From: Ruminococcus sp. XPD3002
Lineage (GTDB): Bacteria; Bacillota; Clostridia; Oscillospirales; Ruminococcaceae
NCBI GenBank assembly: GCA_900119535.1
Contig: FPJT01000012.1
Span: 1-64,000 of the forward strand
DNA: 64,000 nucleotides
Reading direction: 5' to 3'
Below the pieces are notes generated by a model. The model was not told the origin of the DNA, did no database searches, and saw only the letters and a list, made by a program, of their open reading frames with translations. The translations under genes were made by a program, and so were the position numbers. Shown in pieces: positions 1 to 7,741 of this stretch; positions within the stretch are counted from its first letter, which is position 1; each line of letters begins with the position of its first letter.

Positions 1-252
1 AATTATGTATTTGAGCTCGTTGACCTTATCGGTCTTGGAATACTTGCTGTCCTTAGGTGGGCGTCCTTTCTTCCTCAAAGCTATTCCTGCTGCTATCTTG
101 CGTTCTTTCTTATGTTGCCGCTTGATAAATCCTTTCACTTGTTCTTTCGTGAAGCCTAAACGCTGAGCTATATCATTTTGCGTTAACCCTTTTTCTTTCA
201 GTTCACTTATTTCTTTCTCATACTGCTGTATATGTCTGTAACTTCTTGCCAT
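1..252 (-). CDS. IS3-family transposase OrfA, partial (3' end beyond the window)
   Basis: About 84 residues are visible, beginning MARSYRHIQQYEKEI. The start is set by an AGGAGG ribosome site seven bases upstream. The protein has a helix-turn-helix (residues about 18-42, with LTQNDIAQRLGF) followed by a basic linker with the GRPPKD tail typical of IS3 OrfA proteins. In this family OrfA binds the IS ends, and the DDE recombinase OrfB follows by programmed frameshift; that part lies beyond the left edge. The IS tip appears to lie near base 328, just downstream of the diguanylate cyclase gene. Copy number and completeness cannot be judged here. Confidence 0.8.
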   Translation of the reverse strand, partial: MARSYRHIQQYEKEISELKEKGLTQNDIAQRLGFTKEQVKGFIKRQHKKERKIAAGIALRKKGRPPKDSKYSKTDKVNELKYII

Positions 253-259
253 AACAAAA

Positions 260-290
260 CCTCCTATGGTTTCTATTATACCATAGGAGG
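260..290 (-). repeat. Inverted repeat covering the IS3 OrfA ribosome-binding site
   Basis: A perfect 10-bp inverted repeat (260-269 and 281-290, CCTCCTATGG/CCATAGGAGG) with an 11-base loop. The start-proximal arm contains the OrfA ribosome site AGGAGG and the loop holds the TATAAT -10 box. RNA entering from outside the element would carry both arms and fold the ribosome site away. RNA begun at the internal promoter lacks the distal arm. This layout is a known way for insertion sequences to block transposase translation from read-through transcripts. Confidence 0.7.
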
Positions 291-303
291 CTCTTTTTGT
301 CAT
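275..303 (-). promoter_or_regulatory. Promoter of the IS3 transposase
   Basis: On the minus strand ATGACA (-35, 298-303), a 17-bp spacer and TATAAT (-10, 275-280) stand just upstream of the OrfA start. The -10 box sits in the loop of the inverted repeat at 260-290, so the transcript should start inside the repeat. Confidence 0.65.
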
Positions 304-371
304 TGTACGTTTTTTATGGTTCGGTTCAGATACCTGAAAGGGAGCTTTTATACGGTTTAAACAAGAGAAAA

Positions 372-2288
372 TCAATCTCTTTTTTTTCTGTTGGGTTTGG
401 ACATTTTCTGAGTGTACATCCTGGAATCGCTGATCTTCAGGAAATTCTCGATACTTCCTGATCCGTCCGTTTCGCACATGTACGAACCATAGCTCATTTC
501 GATCTTATATGGCTTGCCGCTTTCAGCGTTGTACTCTTCGCAATAGCGGACAAGATCATGATTGAATTTGTCAAGCTTTTCCTGAGAATAATCGGAAACG
601 TAGATATAGAATTCGTCACCGCCTGCACGGCCTGCTATTTCGTTTGAGTTGCAGCACTTCGTGATTATATGTGCAGCAGCTTTGATAGCGATATCGCCTT
701 CACTGTGGCCGTAGATATCGTTGATGTGTTTCAGACCGTCCATGTCTATTACCATGGTGCAGACAACGCTTTTACCTTCAAGACTGCTTATCGCCTTTTT
801 GGAAAAGTCGTCAAATCCGCGTCTGTTGAGCATTCCTGTCAGTTCATCGTGGATGCTGAGCTGCTTCTGCTTTTCATAGAGAGCCTTCTGGTTCTCATAG
901 AGACTCTTGATGTTATCATTTTTCCAGAGACGCTCGATAGTCACCGAGAGATTGAGCAGAAAAATGTTGTAGAAGTCATTGAAAATATCGTCGTTTTCCA
1001 TTTCGATAAGAGCATAACCGAACATTTTCTCGGCACAGAAAGAGCACATTATATAGTAGAAATGAGGAACATCGGAATTGGTTTCGGGGATAAGAGAAGG
1101 CTTCTTCTCGAATTCCTCCTGCTTTATATATTTATTTTTCTCATCTATCCATACAACAGGCTTGAAATTGGCTGTAGGAGAGGTGAAATCGTTTGAACAT
1201 GAAAGTTTGCCGTTCTCATCGGTCTGCATGAAAAAGATGAATGTGGAATACTTGCCGAAGTTCGTAGCACACTCTGTAAATGCGGGAGTAAGCTGATCGA
1301 GTGTCTCGACCTTGTTGAGCTTCAGCATAGCGGCTTCCGTATCATTAAGGCAGTATCCGAACCTTCTGACGTCCTTGAAGACTTCATCAAGATTACTGAA
1401 TTCCGCACGGTAATCAAGCTTCTTACAGCCGCATGAGTGAGTAAAAATGATTTTAGGATATACGGTATGGTCGATATCATCAGGCTCGTTATTATTGAGC
1501 TTTTCGAGGATAGACAAGGCTTTTTCGGCGATATCCTCCCTTTCACGGGTAGCTGTGGTTATATGGGGGAGGTACTGCTGACCGTCCATAGAGCCGTCAT
1601 AACCTGATACAGCAATATCTTCGGGAACTTTTATCCCACGGAGTCTGAAAGCGGATATCAGTGAGATAGCCATATAGTCATTGGCGCACACGATAGCCTC
1701 GGGACGTTCGGGACGTGAGAGAAAGTATTCGGCTGCTTCTTTGCCTTTGTGGAACCAGAAATCGCCTTCAAAAATTCCGACACCGTCTTCGGGAAGACCT
1801 CTTTCTTTCATTACTGTCCTGAATTCTTTCAGTCTGAGTTGTGCATCGGGGTGTCCAAGAAAACCTGACATAAAGCCGATCTTAGTCTTCTTGTGTACGT
1901 CTATAAGGTGTTCAACTATCTTGCGGATACCGGAGGCGTCCTCAAAATCGATATTAGTGAATCCGTCAACGTGGCTGCTAATGGAGACAATGGGACATTT
2001 GGCGTGACGCAGCTTTTCAATTACCTGATCTGCTGTTCCCTCAACATTATAGCCTTCGCCGTCGTAAATGATACCGTCGAACTGTTCCAGGTCGATATAA
2101 TCTATAAGATCGAGTTCACAGTCGCCGAATTCAGTATTATTTTCGCCTATTTTACCGAGCGAATTGAAGTAAACGATATTCATTCCGCGTTTTTTTGCAG
2201 AATTATTGAAGCTTCTGCACAGGCCTTCTCTGTATCGGCTTGTTAAAGAACATCCGAAAAATGCTATGGTTTTAAGGGAATTGATCAT
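372..2288 (-). CDS. Diguanylate cyclase with periplasmic-binding-protein-like sensor domain (GGDEF)
   Basis: A 638-residue protein without signal peptide or membrane segment, so probably cytoplasmic. Residues about 5-285 resemble the LacI/GalR sugar-binding fold (ICANDYMAISL-type and AVSGYDGS motifs) but there is no DNA-binding helix-turn-helix. The middle region is unassigned. The C-terminal 170 residues form a GGDEF domain with DELTGMLNRRGF and an intact RAGGDEF active site (GGDEF from about residue 556). No RxxD inhibitory site is visible upstream. Expected role: ligand-controlled synthesis of cyclic di-GMP. The start at 2288 is preferred over one 32 codons upstream because ACGGAGGTGG lies directly ahead of it. 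Confidence 0.85.
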   Translation of the reverse strand: MINSLKTIAFFGCSLTSRYREGLCRSFNNSAKKRGMNIVYFNSLGKIGENNTEFGDCELDLIDYIDLEQFDGIIYDGEGYNVEGTADQVIEKLRHAKCPIVSISSHVDGFTNIDFEDASGIRKIVEHLIDVHKKTKIGFMSGFLGHPDAQLRLKEFRTVMKERGLPEDGVGIFEGDFWFHKGKEAAEYFLSRPERPEAIVCANDYMAISLISAFRLRGIKVPEDIAVSGYDGSMDGQQYLPHITTATREREDIAEKALSILEKLNNNEPDDIDHTVYPKIIFTHSCGCKKLDYRAEFSNLDEVFKDVRRFGYCLNDTEAAMLKLNKVETLDQLTPAFTECATNFGKYSTFIFFMQTDENGKLSCSNDFTSPTANFKPVVWIDEKNKYIKQEEFEKKPSLIPETNSDVPHFYYIMCSFCAEKMFGYALIEMENDDIFNDFYNIFLLNLSVTIERLWKNDNIKSLYENQKALYEKQKQLSIHDELTGMLNRRGFDDFSKKAISSLEGKSVVCTMVIDMDGLKHINDIYGHSEGDIAIKAAAHIITKCCNSNEIAGRAGGDEFYIYVSDYSQEKLDKFNHDLVRYCEEYNAESGKPYKIEMSYGSYMCETDGSGSIENFLKISDSRMYTQKMSKPNRKKRD

Positions 2289-2452
2289 TACCGTTCCCAC
2301 CTCCGTTTTAGAGCAGCTGAGATGTATGTCCGCAAAAAGAGAGGGTTCCGCAAAAACAGATCGGAACGGCGGACGATTCATCAATGATGTCAGCGCTCAG
2401 GGTGATTTTATGCCTGAAAAAAGAACGATGCAGCATAAAATATATCATATTC

Positions 2453-2481
2453 ATTATACCATAAATTGAGTGTCAAGTCAA
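2453..2481 (-). promoter_or_regulatory. Promoter of the GGDEF gene
   Basis: TTGACT (2476-2481), 17-bp spacer, TATAAT (2453-2458) on the minus strand. It implies a leader of about 155 bases before the start at 2288, in which I recognise no known element. Confidence 0.65.
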
Positions 2482-2544
2482 CTGTAGTACCACGGATTTT
2501 GAGGCATAATAGTTAGAAAAAAAGTGCGGAATATTGTGCGTTTT

Positions 2545-3042
2545 TTACCTGTTGTTTATTGATTCGGGGTAAAGGTCGTGATGGGTAAGACGATCCCATG
2601 CGACCTGTTCCCATTTTGTACCTGCCTTGCCGTAATTGCAGTATGGATCTATGGAAATACCGCCTCTTGGCAGGAATTTGCCCCATACTTCGATATACTT
2701 GGGATCCATGAGCTTTATGAGGTCGTTCATGATGATGTTTACGCAGTCCTCATGGAAGTCTCCGTGGTTTCTGAAGCTGAACAGATAGAGCTTCAGAGAC
2801 TTGCTTTCCACCATTTTTTCAGCAGGAACATATGAAATATATATAGCCGCAAAATCAGGCTGACCTGTTATCGGACAGAGACTTGTAAACTCGGGACAGT
2901 TGAATTTTACGAAGTAGTCCCTGTCGGGGTGTTTGTTGGGGAAAGTCTCAAGTACTCCCGGGGTATAGTCGGTAAGGTATTTAGTGTTCTTTTCGCCTAA
3001 GAGGGTGATATCTCCCTTTTCATCGTTAGTTCTTCCGCTCAT
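2545..3042 (-). CDS. queF: NADPH-dependent 7-cyano-7-deazaguanine reductase QueF
   Basis: 165 residues, the usual length of the short (unimodular) QueF type. It reduces preQ0 to preQ1 with NADPH in queuosine tRNA-modification synthesis. The family signature is clear: the nucleophilic cysteine in [11 protein letters not shown] (C56, with D63 as acid) and the QueF motif ESKSLK at 79-84, followed by [10 protein letters not shown]. It lies three bases after queC on the same strand, so the two are co-transcribed. The other preQ0 genes (queD, queE, folE) are 6 kb away on the opposite strand. Confidence 0.95.
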   Translation of the reverse strand: MSGRTNDEKGDITLLGEKNTKYLTDYTPGVLETFPNKHPDRDYFVKFNCPEFTSLCPITGQPDFAAIYISYVPAEKMVESKSLKLYLFSFRNHGDFHEDCVNIIMNDLIKLMDPKYIEVWGKFLPRGGISIDPYCNYGKAGTKWEQVAWDRLTHHDLYPESINNR

Positions 3043-3045
3043 ATT

Positions 3046-3732
3046 TCAGATTCCTTTCATAATTGGATCGGTCACGCCGTTAGCTTCAAAAGCTGCGATA
3101 CGGTCACGGCATGTGCCGCAGACTCCGCAAGGCTTATCTCCGCCTTCATAGCAGCTCCAAGTAAGCTCGTAGGGAACATTGAGTTCCAGACCTGTTTTTA
3201 CTACCTCTGCCTTTGTTTTGCCCACAAACGGAGCTTCTATAGTAAGAACTCCACCGCTTCCGAGATAGACAGCGCGGTTCATGGCATCGTTGAACTCTGT
3301 GCTGCAGTCGGGATAGGCGTTTCCAGCTGCGTCATCGCTGTGAGCGCCGTAGTAGATAACTCCGCAGTCGTTGGAGAGTGCAATGCTTGCGGCAGAGGAC
3401 AGGAAAAGTCCGTTTCTGAAGGGTACATAAGTTGAAACGGGAGCGCCGTCCGTATTTTTCAGCTGATCCGCGTAGCTTTCCTGTGGGATGTCCTGAGATG
3501 AACCAGTAAGCAGGGAGCAGTCCGAATCTGCGAAAATAAGTGCAAGATCGAGGGTTTTAAGGGGAACTCCGTAGTGCTTTGCCACATTTTCGGCGGCTTC
3601 GAGTTCCTTTTTGTGTTTCTGACCGTAGAACACGGACAGAGCGATAACGTTATCGCTGCCATATTTATCGACGGCTGCACCGAGGCATGTGGAGCTGTCC
3701 ACGCCGCCGCTGAGAAGTACGAGTGCTTTCAT
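3046..3732 (-). CDS. queC: 7-cyano-7-deazaguanine synthase QueC
   Basis: 228 residues. It converts 7-carboxy-7-deazaguanine to preQ0 using ATP and ammonia. The N-terminal PP-loop SGGVDS (residues 8-13) binds ATP, and four cysteines near the end (about C194, C202, C205, C208 in CYEGGDKPCGVCGTC) form the structural zinc site of the family. The start has AAAGGAG about 8 bases upstream. It is the first gene of queC-queF behind its own promoter at 3777-3805. The leader is only about 40 bases and shows no preQ1 riboswitch, unlike the queD leader. Confidence 0.95.
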   Translation of the reverse strand: MKALVLLSGGVDSSTCLGAAVDKYGSDNVIALSVFYGQKHKKELEAAENVAKHYGVPLKTLDLALIFADSDCSLLTGSSQDIPQESYADQLKNTDGAPVSTYVPFRNGLFLSSAASIALSNDCGVIYYGAHSDDAAGNAYPDCSTEFNDAMNRAVYLGSGGVLTIEAPFVGKTKAEVVKTGLELNVPYELTWSCYEGGDKPCGVCGTCRDRIAAFEANGVTDPIMKGI

Positions 3733-3776
3733 AAATATCTCCTTTTTACACGGGATATGCTTTTTCTGATATTAAC

Positions 3777-3805
3777 ATTATATCCGATAATCGGTTTCAA
3801 GTCAA
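3777..3805 (-). promoter_or_regulatory. Promoter of queC-queF
   Basis: TTGACT (3800-3805), 17-bp spacer, TATAAT (3777-3782). It abuts the terminator at 3811-3852. The combined terminator-promoter module has a second copy at 47545-47621. Confidence 0.75.
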
Positions 3806-3810
3806 TAGAA

Positions 3811-3852
3811 AAGCCATAGCACGCATGACATAGTGTCGGGGCGCTATGGCTT
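3811..3852 (-). terminator. Terminator of the EAL gene
   Basis: A 10-bp stem AAGCCATAGC/GCTATGGCTT with a small inner hairpin (GACA/TGTC), followed on the minus strand by TTTTC. It lies about 20 bases after the EAL stop codon and directly before the queC -35 box. Confidence 0.7.
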
Positions 3853-3872
3853 AAGGTCGGTGTGATAAACGG

Positions 3873-5798
3873 TCATACAGCAATTTCTGCGGTAATGGAT
3901 TGTATCTTATCCCACAGTTCTTCGATCGGGACAGGGTGAGAGTACTTATATCCCTGAAGGTATTTTGCCTTCATATCGACACATTCCTTCTCGTCATCGG
4001 ATGTCTCAACGCCTTCAAAGAGGACTGAATACTGCAATGAATTGAACATGTTTGCGAAGGTGCTTACCATGAACCGTGATGAGTGGCTCTTTACTGCTTC
4101 GATGAGCATGGTCCTGTCGAACTTGATGATATCGAAAGGTATCTCCATGATACGCTCGAAGTTTGAGTAACCTGTGCCGAAGTCGTCAAGATAGAACTTG
4201 ATACCGAGCTTTTTAAGCTCCTCGACGCGCTGCTTCATGAGAGTGAAGTCGGCATCATTACGGCTTTCTGTGATCTCAACAGCTATCTTGTCATAGGGGA
4301 TGCCGTGACGATCGATTATCTGTCTTACCTCCGAGCAGAAGGAATCGTAACGCAGGTCAACAGTTGAGAAGTTGACAGAGATACGTCTCAGCTCAAAGCC
4401 TTTTTCCATATAGTCTCTTATAGCTGCGCAGGTCTTGTTCAGCATTATAAGGCTCATGGTGTGGATAAGACCGTGCTGTTCGGCAAGCGAGATGAATTTA
4501 TCGGGGAATACGGTCTTTATCTTTTCGAGGGTAAGGCGCATAAGGGCTTCTGCGGTGTCATAGCAGCCTGTAGTAAGGTTGTAAACGGGCTGGCAGTACA
4601 CGAGTATTCTCGGATCGTTGAGGTCCTTTTTCCTTACGATGTCTTCAAGCTCGGAAAGGATATAAACGTTGTCGTAGTACTGGGTTATGTCCTTCTTGCC
4701 TACGGTATGGATGCAGTTATAGGACATAGTATCTTCTATGCTTGTAATTATCTTTTCGTAATCGCTGATATCCTCTACAAGTGGAGTTGTATCCATTACG
4801 ATGATCTTGTAATCGATATGGAATTTCTCATAGCTCGTTGTGAAATCGCTTATCATCTTGTCGAGGACCTTTGCATAGTCAGTATCGCTTTTCTGTCTTA
4901 TGGTAAGAACAAGTCTGTCATTAGCGAAACGATAGAGGACTCCGCGGCGGATATTCTGACGGAAGAATCGATAGAACTCGAGTCTGAGGTCGTTGTTCTC
5001 GTTTACGAGCTTAGTGAAATCGAGCATCTTGCAGCTGATTATCAGAAGGTTCTTTTTACTGTCGAAGCAGTCCTTAAGTTCGCTTGAAAGGTATTTTCCG
5101 TCAATAGCGCCTGTATTGATATCATATGGATTTGAGTGAAACAGGAATATGATGCCTATAACAGGGAAGAAGTAAGCAACATCGGTAAACGAGTTCTGGT
5201 TATGAGTAAACTGGATGACAAGAACAAGCACCGACACTAAATTTATGCCGAGAAGGCCATAAAAAATCTGTCTTATTATTCGGCTTCTGTACTTGATCAC
5301 AAGGAAAAGTATAGTCAGCATAAACAGGACAGCAACAAGATGATGTATATTGAATCCCTGAGAAACACCATGTTCACCTGTTATTCTGAACCCGAATCCT
5401 GCGTGAGAAGCATACAGATCGAAAATAATAGCACATCCCACTCCTGTAAGAGCGAATATGTTATATCGTTTTTTGACCTTTTCAGAGATCCAGAGCGGTT
5501 CATAAAAGTATATAACATACATGTAAAGTATACCGATAAGCAGTATATAATGCAACGTTCGGAAGACGTAGGCCTGAGTTACACGGATATTATCAAAGCG
5601 TATTGATGTTTCATATAGTATATTTGTGGCAGCCGAAAAAGCTGTCAGTACGAGGATGATAAATGTTTTGATAAAGCGTTCTGTCTTATGTATCAACGTC
5701 TGCCATAGCAGAATACACATTATAGTACAAAGTGCGATAACGGTAATATCACCAACCGGAGAATAGCCTGAAATGGTCAGAAAGGAATATTTATACAT
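3873..5798 (-). CDS. Membrane-anchored EAL-domain cyclic-di-GMP phosphodiesterase with degenerate GGDEF
   Basis: 641 residues. The first about 220 residues hold roughly seven hydrophobic segments, a membrane sensor region. A degenerate GGDEF-like domain without the GGDEF motif follows (about 235-345), then an EAL domain (about 385-630). The EAL residues look intact: EALMRL, NFS, EITES, DDFGTGYS, KFDR, the EGVET glutamate and the LQGYKYS glutamine. Expected activity is hydrolysis of cyclic di-GMP to pGpG. The start is preceded by GGAGGTAATATTT. Together with the diguanylate cyclase at 372-2288 it brackets queC-queF. Confidence 0.88.
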   Translation of the reverse strand: MYKYSFLTISGYSPVGDITVIALCTIMCILLWQTLIHKTERFIKTFIILVLTAFSAATNILYETSIRFDNIRVTQAYVFRTLHYILLIGILYMYVIYFYEPLWISEKVKKRYNIFALTGVGCAIIFDLYASHAGFGFRITGEHGVSQGFNIHHLVAVLFMLTILFLVIKYRSRIIRQIFYGLLGINLVSVLVLVIQFTHNQNSFTDVAYFFPVIGIIFLFHSNPYDINTGAIDGKYLSSELKDCFDSKKNLLIISCKMLDFTKLVNENNDLRLEFYRFFRQNIRRGVLYRFANDRLVLTIRQKSDTDYAKVLDKMISDFTTSYEKFHIDYKIIVMDTTPLVEDISDYEKIITSIEDTMSYNCIHTVGKKDITQYYDNVYILSELEDIVRKKDLNDPRILVYCQPVYNLTTGCYDTAEALMRLTLEKIKTVFPDKFISLAEQHGLIHTMSLIMLNKTCAAIRDYMEKGFELRRISVNFSTVDLRYDSFCSEVRQIIDRHGIPYDKIAVEITESRNDADFTLMKQRVEELKKLGIKFYLDDFGTGYSNFERIMEIPFDIIKFDRTMLIEAVKSHSSRFMVSTFANMFNSLQYSVLFEGVETSDDEKECVDMKAKYLQGYKYSHPVPIEELWDKIQSITAEIAV

Positions 5799-5849
5799 AA
5801 ATATTACCTCCTTATCGCGTGGATTGAAATGCCATTCTTATCTATATAC

Positions 5850-5878
5850 ATTATACCGAAGTGTTACCGATCTGTCAA
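5850..5878 (-). promoter_or_regulatory. Promoter of the EAL gene
   Basis: TTGACA (5873-5878), 17-bp spacer, TATAAT (5850-5855) on the minus strand, about 50 bases ahead of the start. Confidence 0.75.
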
Positions 5879-5919
5879 CGATTTTTTGTGAATTGTAACA
5901 ATTTGTTCATATACAAAGT

Positions 5920-5961
5920 AAAAATAATTACCCGTTATCAATAAATGATACAACGGGTAAT
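5920..5961 (-). terminator. Terminator of the ABC/histidine-kinase operon
   Basis: A 14-base stem (ATTACCCGTTATCA against TGAT-AC-AACGGGTAAT, two-base bulge) followed on the minus strand by TATTTTTAC. It lies just after the kinase stop codon at 5969. Confidence 0.65.
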
Positions 5962-5968
5962 AATTGCT

Positions 5969-6856
5969 TTATTTTATACAGGGAAAAGAGATTATTATGG
6001 CGAAAGTTTCACCGTCGAACTCTGCGGAGATATTACCGCCGAGCATATTCGTGAACTGTTTTGCTATTGCAAGACCGAGTCCCGTATTTCCTTTTGTACG
6101 GGAAATATCAGTGGTGTAGAATTCATCGAATATCTTGTCTGTATCTATATTCTGCTCTGAAAGATAGTTCGAGAACTTAAGAACTACATCCTCGCCCTTT
6201 ACGACGTCGATAGTGAGCGTGCCGGAACCGTGTTTCAGCGCGTTGTTTATGAGGTTATCGAAAATACGCATGAGCATATTCCTGTTGGATACAACTTTTA
6301 TTGAGGATGCGTTCTGATTAATCCTTATCTCTCTGCCTCTTGCCGTATAGTCATCGAAGTAGTTGACGACTGATTCTTCAAGAACGCCGATGATGTTCAT
6401 TTCCGAAGTATCGCTGACATTTCCCGAAGAGATTATGCCCGAAAACTCGAAGAATGAATTTATCAGCTCTTCAAGCCTGTTAAGACGCTTTTCAACTATG
6501 GATATGGAGCGGATGCGTTCTTCCTCTGCAAGGTCGGGATTGTTTATAAGTCCGATATAGCCCATTGCCGAGGTCAGGGGAGTTCTCAGGTCGTGGGAAA
6601 TATTGGTTATCATCTGTTCGATATCGTGGTTTTTCTTCTTGAATTCCACATAGCTGCTGCGCTTATCCTTTAGAAGTTCGTTTATCTCTATGATAAGGCC
6701 TCTGCTCATTCCGTCCGAATGTACGAGTGAATTGGTGTCTTCATTTCTCAGCTCTTTAAGCTGTCGGGTTATATTGCGCTCGTTTCTGATACGTGCCGCA
6801 AGCATCCATGAAAGGGCTATTATGACTATAGCCATTATTACTATTATTGCTATCAT
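5969..6856 (-). CDS. Sensor histidine kinase, single membrane segment
   Basis: 295 residues. One N-terminal membrane segment (about 2-22) is followed by a linker, a HisKA domain with NISHDLRTPLTS (phospho-accepting His) and an ATPase domain with the N box DNLINNALKHGSG and G box GNTGLGLAIAKQF. There is almost no extracellular part, as in intramembrane-sensing kinases linked to antimicrobial-peptide transporters. It is the last gene of an ATPase-permease-kinase operon, 15 bases after the permease. No response regulator gene is present in the operon, which is unusual; the partner must be encoded elsewhere. Confidence 0.88.
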   Translation of the reverse strand: MIAIIVIMAIVIIALSWMLAARIRNERNITRQLKELRNEDTNSLVHSDGMSRGLIIEINELLKDKRSSYVEFKKKNHDIEQMITNISHDLRTPLTSAMGYIGLINNPDLAEEERIRSISIVEKRLNRLEELINSFFEFSGIISSGNVSDTSEMNIIGVLEESVVNYFDDYTARGREIRINQNASSIKVVSNRNMLMRIFDNLINNALKHGSGTLTIDVVKGEDVVLKFSNYLSEQNIDTDKIFDEFYTTDISRTKGNTGLGLAIAKQFTNMLGGNISAEFDGETFAIIISFPCIK

Positions 6857-6871
6857 ATTTCACGCCTCCTC

Positions 6872-7741
6872 TTACGACTTTATCTCGGCGCGTGTGAAGT
6901 AGATAAGTCCGGCGAAATAGCAGATAACTATCATGCACGCACAGTAGATAAGTGACGGTATGATATAGTCTGGAGTGCGAATGTATGCAAGCGCACTGAT
7001 GATGGACTGCATTTCAAATCTGGTAAGCAGCTTTGTGCGTATATTGAGAAGGCTCGGGATCGCGGTAATAAGTTGATAACCGATGCAGAGTGGTATGGCA
7101 ACGCTGTTGAATACCGCTGTTTTCTGGAAGAAAAAGGCGAGAAAAACAAGAAGCGAGGATAATCCGATAAGCGGGAAGCAGTGCAGCAGATAGATAATGG
7201 CTATTTCTGATAGCTTGGAATCGGATTTGCCGTGATTTATGAAGTGATTGACTATGCATACTATGAAAGTATTCACAGTATGTATGAACAATGTCATCAG
7301 TGCAGTCGTTATGAATTTTGCGTTGTAGTATTTTTTTCTGTTGGACGTTATAGTTATCGCGTTCTTGTATGAGCCCGATGTGAAGTCACTGGTTATAATG
7401 ATAACTGCAAGACAGATGATTATATAGTAAAGGTTAAGGTTTCCGCTGAGTATCTCTTTATCCGCTTTGAAGTATTTGAATGAGAGCATATGCTCACGGA
7501 TCGTAGTAATATTTATATCAGGATCGTCGGGCAGGGTCATAAGGTATTTGAAATATTCGTCGTATTCCTTTTTTTCTTCAAGCTCCGTAACGCTTGAAGG
7601 CTCTGATGCAATAGAGAATACCATCGGAGGGCTCATTCCGAAAGCTGCTAAAATAGATGAGAACAGCATGATTATAAACACTACGTATATTGCTTTGCCG
7701 TGGATGATCCTGTAAAGATCTGCTTTTATGAGTCTTTTCAT
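6872..7741 (-). CDS. ABC-2 type transporter permease (bacteriocin-immunity-like)
   Basis: 289 residues. One hydrophobic segment near residue 20 is followed by an extracellular loop of about 80 residues and five more hydrophobic segments, the usual layout of ABC-2 permeases in lantibiotic-protection transporters. The start codon overlaps the stop of the ATPase gene (ATGA), so translation is coupled. The substrate is unknown; the layout with a kinase suggests export of, or resistance to, a cell-envelope-active peptide, which is inference. Confidence 0.8.
   Translation of the reverse strand: MKRLIKADLYRIIHGKAIYVVFIIMLFSSILAAFGMSPPMVFSIASEPSSVTELEEKKEYDEYFKYLMTLPDDPDINITTIREHMLSFKYFKADKEILSGNLNLYYIIICLAVIIITSDFTSGSYKNAITITSNRKKYYNAKFITTALMTLFIHTVNTFIVCIVNHFINHGKSDSKLSEIAIIYLLHCFPLIGLSSLLVFLAFFFQKTAVFNSVAIPLCIGYQLITAIPSLLNIRTKLLTRFEMQSIISALAYIRTPDYIIPSLIYCACMIVICYFAGLIYFTRAEIKS

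Noticed and set aside
1-252. Stand-alone transcription regulator
   Set aside because: The helix-turn-helix protein has the IS3 OrfA tail, and it lies inside an element end with its own promoter and ribosome-site-masking repeat.
3733-3776. Possible preQ1 riboswitch before queC
   Set aside because: The leader is only about 40 bases and has no stem with an A-rich tail or terminator.
4461-5087. 208-codon plus-strand frame within the EAL gene
   Set aside because: Antisense to a clear EAL-domain protein; codon bias of the opposite strand creates long shadow frames.
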